Translations under genes and position numbers: made by a program
Notes under the pieces: generated by a model
Seen by the model: the letters and a program-made list of their open reading frames with translations, nothing else
Told to the model about the DNA's origin: nothing
Database searches by the model: none
Source of the DNA: Muribaculaceae bacterium
Lineage (GTDB): Bacteria > Bacteroidota > Bacteroidia > Bacteroidales > Muribaculaceae
Assembly: GCA_022510445.1 (NCBI GenBank)
Contig: JAFLTN010000007.1
Location: forward strand, 1-38,721
Reading direction: 5' to 3'
Length of the DNA stretch: 38,721 nt
Part shown: in pieces, positions 19,063 through 28,094 of the stretch
How the letters are laid out: every line of letters begins with the position of its first letter
How positions within the stretch are numbered: the first letter of the stretch is position 1

Positions 19063-20838
19063 TCACATTCTCTCCGGCATTTCCATTCCTAAAAGAGAGG
19101 CTGCTGTCTTAAGGGTTCTTCCCACAACCTCCGAAATCAAAAGTCTAAGATACTTGACTTGTGTATTTTCTTCTTTTAAAATCGGATAATCGTGATAGAA
19201 CTGGTTGTATTCTTTGGCAAGATCATAACAATAATTTGCAATTAAGGCCGGAGAATAATTTTTTCCTGCCTCTTTTACTATATTGGGGAAATCTGCAATT
19301 TTTTGAATCAGAGCTGATTCCTTTTCATTTGGAAGAACTCCGGCCTCTACTTCCGGATTATTGATTCCTGATTTCCTTACAACTGAACGGATTCTTGCAT
19401 AGGTATATTGCAAGAATGGCCCCGTATTTCCATTGAAATCTATTGATTCTTTGGGATTAAAGAGCATGTTCTTCTTGGGATCAACCTTGAGCAGGAAATA
19501 TTTCAAAGCACCGAGACCTACCATTCTGGCTATTTCTGAAGCTTCTTCCTCTGTCATATCTACAAACCTTTCGGCCGAAGCCTCCTTGGCATCGCTGATC
19601 ATTTTATCAATAAGGTCATCGGCATCAACTACTGTTCCTTCCCTCGACTTCATTTTCCCCTCCGGAAGTTCTACCATTCCATAAGAAAAATGAGTCAGGT
19701 CTTTGCCCCATTTGAAGCCCAGTTTGTCTAAGATAAGAGCGAGAACCTGAAAATGATAATTCTGTTCATTGCCGACAACATATATCATTTTGTCTATTGG
19801 GAAATCCTGATAACGGAGTTTGGCGGTTCCAATATCCTGGGTCATATAGACAGAGGTTCCGTCGCTTCTTAAAAGCAATTTATGGTCAAGACCGTCCTGT
19901 GTAAGATCTGCCCAGACAGAACCGTCCTCCTTACGATACATAATACCTTTCTCTATGCCGTCCAATACAAGATCCTTGCCTTCCAAATAGGTGTCTGATT
20001 CGTAATAAATCTTATCAAAATTTACCCCGAGTCGGCCATAAGTTTCATTAAAGCCCTCATATACCCAGTTGTTCATAGTTTCCCAAAGTTTTCTTACTTC
20101 AGGATCGCCGGCTTCCCATTTTCTCAGCATTTCACGAGCCTCAAGCATAAGAGGGGAGGAAGATTCAGCCTCTTCTTTGGTCATTCCCTTAGAAATCAGT
20201 TCTTCTATTTCTTTTTTAAAATGTTTGTCAAATTCCACGTAAAAATCCCCGATCAGGTGATCTCCTTTTTTCCCTGAAGACTTAGGAGTCGCTCCGTTTC
20301 CCCATTTTTTCCAGGCAAGCATCGACTTGCATATGTGGATGCCCCTATCATTGACAATGTTAGTCTTGACTACTTTTTTTCCGTTAGCCTCAAGAATTTT
20401 TGAAAGTGAATATCCCAAAAGGTTATTTCTTACATGTCCGAGATGCAAAGGTTTGTTTGTATTCGGAGAGGAATATTCCACCATTACCAATTCTGAGTCT
20501 TTATCAGCGGCCGTAATGCCGAAATTTTCATTGCCGGCAATAGTTTTTAAAATATTCACCCAGTATTCCGGATTAATTGTGATATTCAAGAAACCTTTCA
20601 CCACATTGAAGCTCTTGACTGCCGGCTCATTTTTTACAAGCCGTTCACCAATTTCTGAAGCTGTGGATTCCGGAGATTTTCGTGAAACTTTGAGAAAGGG
20701 GAAAACAACAATTGTGAGATTTCCCTCAAATTCTTTTCTTGTGGCCTGCGGCACAATTTCTGATTCTTTCACATCTGCTCCGTAAAGCGATTTTAATGCA
20801 TTACTTACACCTGCTGAGATAACCTTTTCTATTGCCAT
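19063..20838 (-). CDS. argS: arginyl-tRNA synthetase
   Basis: VEYSSPNTNKPLHLGHVRNNLLGYSLSKILEANG (HIGH motif region), YVVGNEQNYHF, GMVELPEGKMKSREGTVV, FLQYTYARIRSV. Start set at MAIEKVISAG (20838). Confidence 0.96.
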   Translation of the reverse strand: MAIEKVISAGVSNALKSLYGADVKESEIVPQATRKEFEGNLTIVVFPFLKVSRKSPESTASEIGERLVKNEPAVKSFNVVKGFLNITINPEYWVNILKTIAGNENFGITAADKDSELVMVEYSSPNTNKPLHLGHVRNNLLGYSLSKILEANGKKVVKTNIVNDRGIHICKSMLAWKKWGNGATPKSSGKKGDHLIGDFYVEFDKHFKKEIEELISKGMTKEEAESSSPLMLEAREMLRKWEAGDPEVRKLWETMNNWVYEGFNETYGRLGVNFDKIYYESDTYLEGKDLVLDGIEKGIMYRKEDGSVWADLTQDGLDHKLLLRSDGTSVYMTQDIGTAKLRYQDFPIDKMIYVVGNEQNYHFQVLALILDKLGFKWGKDLTHFSYGMVELPEGKMKSREGTVVDADDLIDKMISDAKEASAERFVDMTEEEASEIARMVGLGALKYFLLKVDPKKNMLFNPKESIDFNGNTGPFLQYTYARIRSVVRKSGINNPEVEAGVLPNEKESALIQKIADFPNIVKEAGKNYSPALIANYCYDLAKEYNQFYHDYPILKEENTQVKYLRLLISEVVGRTLKTAASLLGMEMPERM

Positions 20839-20912
20839 TACTTTGTAGAAATTAATTCTCTTTTCTTTGAACCTCATTCCATAATGAAGTTAATTCCATG
20901 AGGACTTAGATG

Positions 20913-20920
20913 CAAAGTTA
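20913..20920 (-). promoter_or_regulatory. candidate -7 element (TAACTTTG) for argS
   Basis: Minus strand TAACTTTG about 75 nt upstream of the proposed argS start; -33 not clear. Confidence 0.35.
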
Positions 20921-20993
20921 ATCAAATTCCTTCTATCAGGAAGCCAACATTAGATTTTTCCCAAAAAACTTATTATTTGTCACAAAAAATTAA

Positions 20994-21020
20994 GGGTGTA
21001 TCAATTTTGTTGACACACCC
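20994..21020 (-). terminator. terminator for the HU gene
   Basis: GGGTGT-a-TCAA-TTTTG-TTGA-c-ACACCC hairpin; minus strand followed by TTAATTTTTTG. Confidence 0.75.
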
Positions 21021-21043
21021 CATTATCTTTAAGATAATAACAA

Positions 21044-21307
21044 TTATTTCCCAAGTTCAGCAGCCGGTTTGAATTTAACAACTTTACGTGCCTTGATCTG
21101 AATTTTCTCTTTAGTTCTGGGATTGATGCCGCTTCTTTCAGGTTTTTCAACCATTGCAAATGTACCGAATCCGATAAGTCTGACAGTGTCGTCGTTTGCG
21201 AGCGCCTGCTCAATAGATTCGAGGCATGCGTCCAAAGCAGCTTTTGCAGCAACTTTGTTTAATCCTGCTTTAGCAGCGATTTCGTTGATAAGATCTCCTT
21301 TATTCAT
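21044..21307 (-). CDS. HU-family DNA-binding protein
   Basis: MNKGDLINEIAAKAGLNKVAAKAALDACLESIEQAL...VRLIGFGTFAMVEKPERSGINPRTKEKIQIKARKVVKFKPAAEL. Confidence 0.96.
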   Translation of the reverse strand: MNKGDLINEIAAKAGLNKVAAKAALDACLESIEQALANDDTVRLIGFGTFAMVEKPERSGINPRTKEKIQIKARKVVKFKPAAELGK

Positions 21308-21331
21308 GTCTGTTAATTTTTAAAAGTCTGA

Positions 21332-21339
21332 CAAATATA
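21332..21339 (-). promoter_or_regulatory. candidate -7 element (TATATTTG) for the HU gene
   Basis: Minus strand TATATTTG, 25 nt upstream of the HU ATG. Confidence 0.4.
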
Positions 21340-21644
21340 CAACTATATTTTTTATTCTTTATAATTTTTCCTACATTTTTATAAAAATTATATACAATTT
21401 AACTTTCTAAACTTTCTTTAACTATAATGACGGAACTTGGTAAAATTCACCGAGAAACAATCTCTTTATGAAAAAAATAAGAAATGGAAGGGTCTTGAGA
21501 AACATCGGACTCATTTATTCAGATATGTGTAATGAGTATGGAATGTAGCCTAAAGCAGAGAATAAATCTTTAAGAAATTTGAAGAAAAGACCCACAAAAT
21601 TCTCCTTCATGTTAAGTAACTTTGCATTCATAAATTCAATAGAT

Positions 21645-22229
21645 ATGTTTCTCATCAAAGACACGCTGGTTTCCCTGGATCTTATTGAACGATTTTTCGT
21701 GTGCGATCTTGATGTTTGTCTTGGTCAATGCTGCGTAGAAGGCGATGCCGGAGCTCCCTTGCTGGAAGAAGAACGAGACAATATAGAAAAGAACCTCGAT
21801 AAAATTTTAGAGTTGCTTACCCCATCAGGAAAAAAGGCTGTGATTCAGGACGGAGTTTCCTATCTCGATTCGGATGGGGATCTTGTGACAATGCTGATTG
21901 AGGGTTGTAATTGCGCATATTCAATTTTTGATGAAGAGGGAAAATGTCTTTGTGCATTGGAAAAAGGATATCGTGAAAACAAATTGCCTCAGTTAAAACC
22001 ATCTTCCTGCCATCTTTATCCTGTTAGATTAAGTAAAATCGGAGAAATGACGGGGGTGAACCTACACAGATGGAAAATTTGTAAGGCCGCAGAGAAAAAA
22101 GGTGAAAAGTTAGGCATTAGGGCTTATGAATTCCTAAAGGAACCTTTGATAAGAAAATTTGGCATTGAATGGTATGAAGAATTATGTAAAATAGCAAAAG
22201 AATGGCTTGCACAGAAAAAAAATAAATAA
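21645..22229 (+). CDS. DUF3109 family Cys-rich (YkgJ-like, putative metal-binding) protein
   Basis: MFLIKDTLVSLDLIERFFVCDLDVCLGQCCVEGDAGAPL...CNCAYSIFDEEGKCLCALEK...PSSCHLYPVR...WKICKAAEKKG. Start placed at 21645 because TAACTTTG lies at 21617-21624, inside the longer ORF. Confidence 0.85.
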   Translation: MFLIKDTLVSLDLIERFFVCDLDVCLGQCCVEGDAGAPLLEEERDNIEKNLDKILELLTPSGKKAVIQDGVSYLDSDGDLVTMLIEGCNCAYSIFDEEGKCLCALEKGYRENKLPQLKPSSCHLYPVRLSKIGEMTGVNLHRWKICKAAEKKGEKLGIRAYEFLKEPLIRKFGIEWYEELCKIAKEWLAQKKNK

Positions 22230-22240
22230 TTTTTTATTTC

Positions 22241-23686
22241 TCAAAGTATCGGGGAAACAAGTCTTAATAAAGATTCGAGAAAACGATGAGATAATGGTCT
22301 TTTCCTCCATTTCTCCTTCTGAAGCTTTTCACACTGTTTCATATCTTCATAGAAGATATCCCTCATTTTACTATTTACTTCCGAGTCCAGAATAAACAGA
22401 TTACATTCAAAATTGTTTTCAAAACTTCTGAAATCAAAATTTGTGGAACCGGCTGTCACCAGGTCATCATCTATTATCATTGCTTTAGCATGCAACATAC
22501 CGGGCTGATAAAGGTAAATCTTGATTCCGGCAGCAAGGCATTGAGTTATATAGGAAAAAGAGGCATAATGCAGCAAAAGGCTGTCAGTATGAGCCGGCAT
22601 CATTATCCTCACATCAATATTCGAAAGAGCCGCCGCCTGGAGAGCGTTAAAGAGGGCATCTGTCGGAAGGAAATATGGTGTCTGAATCCAGATCAGACGT
22701 TTCGCAGAAGTTATTGCCTTAAGGAACATCAAGGAAAGATTATCCCATTTACTAATGGGACCCCCAGTGACTAACTGGATACCTCTTTCATTTTTTTGTT
22801 CCTCTTTCGTGTTTTGCAGCGATGGAATATAGGGTTCCTTTTCTTGAAAATTCCAATCAACAAAAAACGAATATGTCAAAGATTCTACTATGTCGCCTTT
22901 TACCCTGAAATGGGTATCTCGCCACACTTCAGAGGATGGCCCCTGACCATAAGCATAGCGGTCTGCGATATTCATTCCTCCGATATATCCGGTTTCCTCG
23001 TCAATTACAACTATTTTACGGTGGTTTCTCCAATTTATCCTATTGGCAAACTGGGGAAAATTAACTCTGAAAAAAGGACGCACTTCAACTCCCCCCTCTC
23101 TCATTTTTTTAAAAAATTTATTACTTGCCGAGAAACTTCCTACATGATCATAGATAACCTTGACATCAATCCCCTCTCTGGCTTTTCGTATCAATATATC
23201 AGAAATTTCGCTACCAATTTTATCGTCAAGGAAAATGTAGTATTGAAGATAAATAGATCTGACTGCTTTATTCAGATCAATTTTTAAAGATTCAAACTTT
23301 GAAGGACCATCTGTAAAGATGTTGATTTCATTATTATAGGTCAAGGGGTAACCTCCAACTTGTGTACCTAATATTACAAGGTTTTTCTGCTTTTTATTAA
23401 GATTTGTATCCTGCAGTTTAACTCTGGAGGTCTGGACAGAATGTTGAAGGCGCCTCCGGTTTGCTTGAGAGAGCATTTCGCCCCTCATGCTCCTTCCGAA
23501 AAAAAGATAAAAGATTAAACCGATACCGGGAAGAAAAATCAAAGCAATCACCCATGAAAGAGCACGGATAGGATTCCTGTTTTCCCGTAGCACAAGCACA
23601 ACGGATGTAATTACAATAACAAAATACAGAATCACAACCAGAAAAATAAACCAGCTGCTTAAATGTATCGTTTCAGGTATGTGCAT
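22241..23686 (-). CDS. cls: cardiolipin synthase (phospholipase D family)
   Basis: Two N-terminal TM segments; HxK motifs NHRKIVVIDEETGYIGGMN and HAKAMIIDDDLVTAGSTNFDFRSFENNFE. Confidence 0.94.
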   Translation of the reverse strand: MHIPETIHLSSWFIFLVVILYFVIVITSVVLVLRENRNPIRALSWVIALIFLPGIGLIFYLFFGRSMRGEMLSQANRRRLQHSVQTSRVKLQDTNLNKKQKNLVILGTQVGGYPLTYNNEINIFTDGPSKFESLKIDLNKAVRSIYLQYYIFLDDKIGSEISDILIRKAREGIDVKVIYDHVGSFSASNKFFKKMREGGVEVRPFFRVNFPQFANRINWRNHRKIVVIDEETGYIGGMNIADRYAYGQGPSSEVWRDTHFRVKGDIVESLTYSFFVDWNFQEKEPYIPSLQNTKEEQKNERGIQLVTGGPISKWDNLSLMFLKAITSAKRLIWIQTPYFLPTDALFNALQAAALSNIDVRIMMPAHTDSLLLHYASFSYITQCLAAGIKIYLYQPGMLHAKAMIIDDDLVTAGSTNFDFRSFENNFECNLFILDSEVNSKMRDIFYEDMKQCEKLQKEKWRKRPLSHRFLESLLRLVSPIL

Positions 23687-23744
23687 TTATATTCTGACAA
23701 TAGTAATACAACGCTAATTTATAAAAAATAGACTAAAAAAGCAA

Positions 23745-23767
23745 AGCGACAGCCATTGGCCGTCGCT
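23745..23767 (-). terminator. terminator at the end of the S10-spc-alpha operon
   Basis: AGCGAC-a-GCC-ATT-GGC-c-GTCGCT hairpin after the rplQ stop; minus strand runs into TTTGCTTTTTTAG. Confidence 0.8.
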
Positions 23768-23791
23768 CTATTATTTTTGAACATTAGAAAC

Positions 23792-24337
23792 TTATTCTTT
23801 TGTTTCTTCTCCTGCAGTTTCAGCTTCCGGAGCAGGAGTTTCTTCCTTAACTTCCTGAACCTGAGCTTCAGCCTTAACAGCTTCCTCTGCTTTCGGAGCA
23901 GCATCAGTGTTAGTTTTCTTTTTACGGCTTCTGCGGGTGGTTTTCTCTTTCTTGGCCCCTTTAGCTTCAAGCATGATATCATTGAAATCAACAAGTTCAA
24001 TCATTGCCATTTCAGCATTGTCACCAAGACGGTGAACTGTTTTGAGGATTCTTATATATCCTCCGGGACGTTCAGCAACTTTTTCGGCAACCACGCCAAA
24101 AAGTTCCTTAACAGCTTCTTTGTTTTGCAGATAACTAAAAACAAGACGCCTGTTGGCCATATTGTCTTTCTTACAACGTGTGATAAGCGGCTCTGCGAAT
24201 ACACGTAAGGCTTTAGCCTTTGCCAAAGTCGTAAAGATTCTCTTATGGAGAATGAGAGAAATAGTGAGGTTAGTTAAAAGCGCCTCACGATGAGCCTTCT
24301 TACGACTTAGGTGGTTGAATTTTTTATTATGTCTCAT
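23792..24337 (-). CDS. rplQ: 50S ribosomal protein L17 with charged C-terminal extension
   Basis: [45 protein letters not shown]...; Lys/Glu/Ala-rich tail. Confidence 0.97.
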   Translation of the reverse strand: MRHNKKFNHLSRKKAHREALLTNLTISLILHKRIFTTLAKAKALRVFAEPLITRCKKDNMANRRLVFSYLQNKEAVKELFGVVAEKVAERPGGYIRILKTVHRLGDNAEMAMIELVDFNDIMLEAKGAKKEKTTRRSRKKKTNTDAAPKAEEAVKAEAQVQEVKEETPAPEAETAGEETKE

Positions 24338-24343
24338 CGTCGG

Positions 24344-25342
24344 TTATTCTTTGTCTAATTTATATTTTGAAATGTCCATTCCGAAACTCAGATTGTGATT
24401 TGCTAAGAGTTCATCAAGTTCCGTGAGAGATTTCTTGCCGAAGTTCCTAAATTTCAACAAGTCGTTTTTATTGAAGACCACGAGCTCAGCAAGAGTCTCC
24501 ACTTCAGCACTTTTCAAGCAATTCAAGGCTCTCACTGAGAGATCCATGTCGGTAAGCTTGCTCTTCAGGAGCTGACGCATATGGAGCACTTCTTCATCAA
24601 ATTCATCAACTTCGTTTTCAGTTGGAGTTTCAATGGTTATCTTCTCGTCACTGAAAAGCATAAAGTGATGAATCAGGATTTTGGAAGCTTCTTTTAGGGC
24701 ATCTTGGGGCAGAATTGATCCGTCGGTCAAAACTTCAATTATGAGTTTTTCATAATCGGTCTTTTGTTCCACGCGATAATTCTCAACTGTATACCTCACA
24801 TTCTTGATTGGAGTATAAATGGAATCAATCGCAATGAGCGTCGGATCAGAGTCGCCTAACATCTCGCGGTTTTCATCAGCAGGAACCCAGCCTCTTCCCT
24901 TGTTAACGGTAAATTCCATACGGAAACCGGCTTTTGGGTCAAGACGGCAGATTTCAAGTTCAGGATTCAAGACTTCAAAAGCTGTAAGCACTTTACCAAG
25001 ATCTCCGGCACGAACGATATCAGTTCCGGAAACTTCAATTACACCTTTTTCAGAGTCCTGGTCGGAAACTTTCTGTTTAAACCTTACCTGTTTGAGGTTC
25101 AGAATGATATTTGTTACATCCTGTCGCACTCCGGGTATAGTGTCAAGCTCATGATTAACGCCATCGATTTTAATTGAACAGATGGCATAACCACCGAGCG
25201 ACGACAGCAATATCCTACGCAAGGCATTGCCTATGGTCTGCCCATACCCCGGCTCCAAAGGCCTGAACTCGAATTTCCCGAACTTGTTGTCCGCTTCGAG
25301 CATTATCACTTTGTCGGGTTTCTGAAATGCTAATATTGGCAT
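24344..25342 (-). CDS. rpoA: DNA-directed RNA polymerase alpha subunit
   Basis: [39 protein letters not shown]-terminal [20 protein letters not shown]...[19 protein letters not shown]. Confidence 0.98.
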   Translation of the reverse strand: MPILAFQKPDKVIMLEADNKFGKFEFRPLEPGYGQTIGNALRRILLSSLGGYAICSIKIDGVNHELDTIPGVRQDVTNIILNLKQVRFKQKVSDQDSEKGVIEVSGTDIVRAGDLGKVLTAFEVLNPELEICRLDPKAGFRMEFTVNKGRGWVPADENREMLGDSDPTLIAIDSIYTPIKNVRYTVENYRVEQKTDYEKLIIEVLTDGSILPQDALKEASKILIHHFMLFSDEKITIETPTENEVDEFDEEVLHMRQLLKSKLTDMDLSVRALNCLKSAEVETLAELVVFNKNDLLKFRNFGKKSLTELDELLANHNLSFGMDISKYKLDKE

Positions 25343-25358
25343 GGGTTTCTATTGTTTT

Positions 25359-25964
25359 TTATTTAGAATACAATTCGACGATCAACTGTTCCTTAATATT
25401 CTCAGGGATATCTTCACGCTGAGGAACATGGAGGAATTTTCCGCCTTTTACGCTCTCATCCCATTCAATCCAGGGATATTTGCTATGATTGAAGCCTGCC
25501 AATGCATCGGCAATCACTTCAAGAGATTTTGATTTTTCTCTCACTGCCACTACATCTCCCGGTTTAACCTGGTAAGACGGGATATTGACTACTTTTCCGT
25601 TTACAGTGACATGTTTGTGAAGAACAATCTGACGAGCTGCAGGACGTGTCGGGGCGATACCAAGACGATAAACTACATTATCAAGTCTGCTTTCGAGGAG
25701 CTGAAGCAAAACTTCACCCGTAATACCTTTAGTTCTGGCTGCCTTATCGAAAAGGTTTCTGAACTGACGTTCGAGAACCCCATACATATATTTGGCTTTC
25801 TGTTTTTCACGGAGCTGGGTTCCATATTCAGAAACTTTTCTCCTGCGGTTTTGGCCATGCTGACCCGGTGGATAATTTCTTTTAGCAAGTATTTTATCCT
25901 CTCCGAAGATAGCTTCGCCGAATTTTCGTGCAATTTTGGTCTTTGGACCTGTATATCTTGCCAT
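25359..25964 (-). CDS. rpsD: 30S ribosomal protein S4
   Basis: [21 protein letters not shown]...; [34 protein letters not shown]. Confidence 0.98.
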   Translation of the reverse strand: MARYTGPKTKIARKFGEAIFGEDKILAKRNYPPGQHGQNRRRKVSEYGTQLREKQKAKYMYGVLERQFRNLFDKAARTKGITGEVLLQLLESRLDNVVYRLGIAPTRPAARQIVLHKHVTVNGKVVNIPSYQVKPGDVVAVREKSKSLEVIADALAGFNHSKYPWIEWDESVKGGKFLHVPQREDIPENIKEQLIVELYSK

Positions 25965-26010
25965 TGTTTTGTGTGTTTAATTAAAGTGGGCCATATTTAT
26001 CCTTTTCCTT

Positions 26011-26072
26011 AGCGCAGCCGCGATCATCGAGAGAAAGGTGTGTGATGATCTTTCGCATTCAGAAAAGGCGCT
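26011..26072 (-). promoter_or_regulatory. structured intergenic RNA element between rpsK and rpsD (candidate ribosomal-protein leader)
   Basis: Nested inverted repeats: AGCGC (26011-26015)/GCGCT (26068-26072) outside, GATCATC (26022-26028)/GATGATC (26044-26050) inside, in a 122-nt non-coding gap. Confidence 0.45.
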
Positions 26073-26086
26073 CCTGGCTTTTATTA

Positions 26087-26476
26087 TTATACTCTTCTTC
26101 TTTTAGGGGGACGACATCCATTATGTGGAAGCGGAGTAACATCAACTATCTCTGTTACTTCAATACCGGCACCATGCACTGTGCGGATTGCACTTTCACG
26201 TCCGTTGCCCGGTCCTTTCACATATGCCTTAACCTTTCTCAGGCCGAGGTCATAAGCGACTTTTGCACAATCCTGAGCTGCCATCTGAGCTGCATAAGGA
26301 GTGTTTTTCTTTGAGCCTCTGAAGCCCATCTTGCCTGCTGAACTCCAGGAGATAACCTGTCCTTCGCTATTGGCAAGACACACGATGATGTTGTTGAAAG
26401 AGCTATGTACATGAAGCTGACCGCTTGCGTCAACTTTGACATTCCTCTTTTTTGCTGCGACTGTCTTTTTTGCCAT
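26087..26476 (-). CDS. rpsK: 30S ribosomal protein S11
   Basis: [46 protein letters not shown]...[16 protein letters not shown]. Confidence 0.98.
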   Translation of the reverse strand: MAKKTVAAKKRNVKVDASGQLHVHSSFNNIIVCLANSEGQVISWSSAGKMGFRGSKKNTPYAAQMAAQDCAKVAYDLGLRKVKAYVKGPGNGRESAIRTVHGAGIEVTEIVDVTPLPHNGCRPPKRRRV

Positions 26477-26485
26477 ACTTTAATT

Positions 26486-26866
26486 TTATTTAGTAGCTTT
26501 CTTCTTATTTGCAACCGTCTTTTTACGTCCCTTTCTGGTACGTGCGTTGTTCTTTGTGCTCTGGCCACGAACCGGCAAACCGATACGATGTCTGATTCCA
26601 CGGTAACAACCAATGTCCATAAGGCGTTTAATGTTCAATTGAATTTCTGAGCGGAGGTCTCCTTCTACTTTATATTCATTCTGAATAACCTCACGCACTG
26701 CTGCAGCTTCAGCATCTGTCCAATCCTGAACTTTTGTGTCAAGATTAACTCCCGCCTTGTTCAAGATTGTCTTAGCAGCACTTCTGCCTATTCCATAAAT
26801 ATAGGTCAAGGCAATTTCTCCTCTTTTGTTTTGTGGCAAATCAACGCCAACTATTCTTACTGCCAT
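26486..26866 (-). CDS. rpsM: 30S ribosomal protein S13
   Basis: [35 protein letters not shown]...[31 protein letters not shown]. Confidence 0.98.
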   Translation of the reverse strand: MAVRIVGVDLPQNKRGEIALTYIYGIGRSAAKTILNKAGVNLDTKVQDWTDAEAAAVREVIQNEYKVEGDLRSEIQLNIKRLMDIGCYRGIRHRIGLPVRGQSTKNNARTRKGRKKTVANKKKATK

Positions 26867-26891
26867 ATCTGGTTTCTAATGTTTTATTTTG

Positions 26892-26899
26892 CAAAGGTA
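26892..26899 (-). promoter_or_regulatory. candidate internal -7 element (TACCTTTG) upstream of rpsM
   Basis: Minus strand TACCTTTG in the 39-nt gap between rpmJ and rpsM, 26 nt from the rpsM ATG; no clear -33. Confidence 0.3.
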
Positions 26900-26905
26900 A
26901 TGAAA

Positions 26906-27022
26906 TTATCCTTGACGTTGTTTAAATTTAGGGTTCTTCTTGTTAATTACGTATAACCTGCCTTTGCGGCGCACTATCTTACAGTCTGCGCTGCGCTTTT
27001 TAATTGATGCTCTTACTTTCAT
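26906..27022 (-). CDS. rpmJ: 50S ribosomal protein L36 (C-minus type)
   Basis: My translation: [38 protein letters not shown]; 38 aa, below the ORF-track cutoff. Confidence 0.96.
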   Translation of the reverse strand: MKVRASIKKRSADCKIVRRKGRLYVINKKNPKFKQRQG

Positions 27023-27036
27023 TATTTTGTTGTTTT

Positions 27037-27255
27037 TTATTTATATCTGAAAGCTATTCTTCCTTTGCTGAGATCATAGGGGCTCATTTCCACCCTTACC
27101 TTATCTCCGGGAAGTATCTTGATATAGTGCATCCTCATTTTGCCTGAAATATGGGCTGTTATCTCGTGCCCGTTGCTCAATTCAACTTTGAACATCGCAT
27201 TTGATAAGGCTTCGAGGATCACTCCGTCTTGTTCTATTGCTGCTTGTTTTGCCAT
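27037..27255 (-). CDS. infA: translation initiation factor IF-1
   Basis: [72 protein letters not shown]. Confidence 0.98.
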   Translation of the reverse strand: MAKQAAIEQDGVILEALSNAMFKVELSNGHEITAHISGKMRMHYIKILPGDKVRVEMSPYDLSKGRIAFRYK

Positions 27256-27277
27256 TTTATTTTACTGTCTTTTATTT

Positions 27278-28075
27278 TTATCGATTTAATGTTTCAACAG
27301 CTGTCTTTGCTAAAGACTCATCTATATAATTAAATGTGGTGAGAATTTCGGGGTCCCCCTCCGTTATTAAAATCGTATGCTCGAAATGAGCTGAGGGTTT
27401 TCTGTCTCTTGTTCGACATTCCCAGCCGTTTTCTTCAAAAACAACTTTCTTCCCACCAAGATTAATCATAGGTTCTATCGCGATACACATCCCCGGTTTT
27501 AAAATTGGTCCGATTCCCCTTCTTCCATAATTGGGAACTTCAGGGTCTTCGTGCATATTCTTTCCAATACCATGTCCGCACATCTCCCGGACAACATTAT
27601 ATCCTGCTTTTTCGCAATATGTCTGGATTGTATTGGAAATATCACCGATTCTTTTACCAGGAAGGGCAACCGATATACCTTTATATAGGCTTTCTTTAGT
27701 CGTTCTGAGTAAATCGAGAGTCTTCTCATCTACTTTACCCACGGTGAACGTATAGCAACTGTCACCATGAAAGCCGTTGAGCTCAACTACACAATCAGTC
27801 CCTATTATGTCTCCCTCTCTCAGAGCATAGCCGGAAGGGAATCCATGTACCACTGTTTCGTTAACCTCAATACAGAGAGTTCCGGGGAAACCATGATAAC
27901 CAAGACAAGCGGGTTTACCCCCGTTGTCGAGGATAAACTCTCTTGCCACATTATCAAGTTTGCGGGTTGTGATTCCGGGTTTAACCCAAGAAGCCACTTC
28001 TCCCAGCGTGCGACTTACGAGGTCACATGCCTTACGCATTCCTTCTATCTCTTCAGCTGTCTTAATATAGATCAT
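27278..28075 (-). CDS. map: type I methionine aminopeptidase
   Basis: MIYIKTAEEIEGMRKACDLVSRTLGE; GYHGFPGTLCIEVNETVVHGFPS; CGHGIGKNMHEDPEVPNYG; IAIEPMINLG; EHTILITEG. Confidence 0.97.
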   Translation of the reverse strand: MIYIKTAEEIEGMRKACDLVSRTLGEVASWVKPGITTRKLDNVAREFILDNGGKPACLGYHGFPGTLCIEVNETVVHGFPSGYALREGDIIGTDCVVELNGFHGDSCYTFTVGKVDEKTLDLLRTTKESLYKGISVALPGKRIGDISNTIQTYCEKAGYNVVREMCGHGIGKNMHEDPEVPNYGRRGIGPILKPGMCIAIEPMINLGGKKVVFEENGWECRTRDRKPSAHFEHTILITEGDPEILTTFNYIDESLAKTAVETLNR

Positions 28076-28094
28076 TAATCAATAATAATGACAG

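Noticed and set aside
20327-20785. 152-aa + strand ORF
   Set aside because: Antisense to argS; no independent support.
22796-23287. 163-aa + strand ORF
   Set aside because: Antisense to cls across its first PLD motif; explained as shadow frame.
23719-24000. 93-aa Lys/Leu/Arg-rich minus ORF
   Set aside because: Frame-shifted reading of the repetitive, charged rplQ tail; low-complexity artefact.
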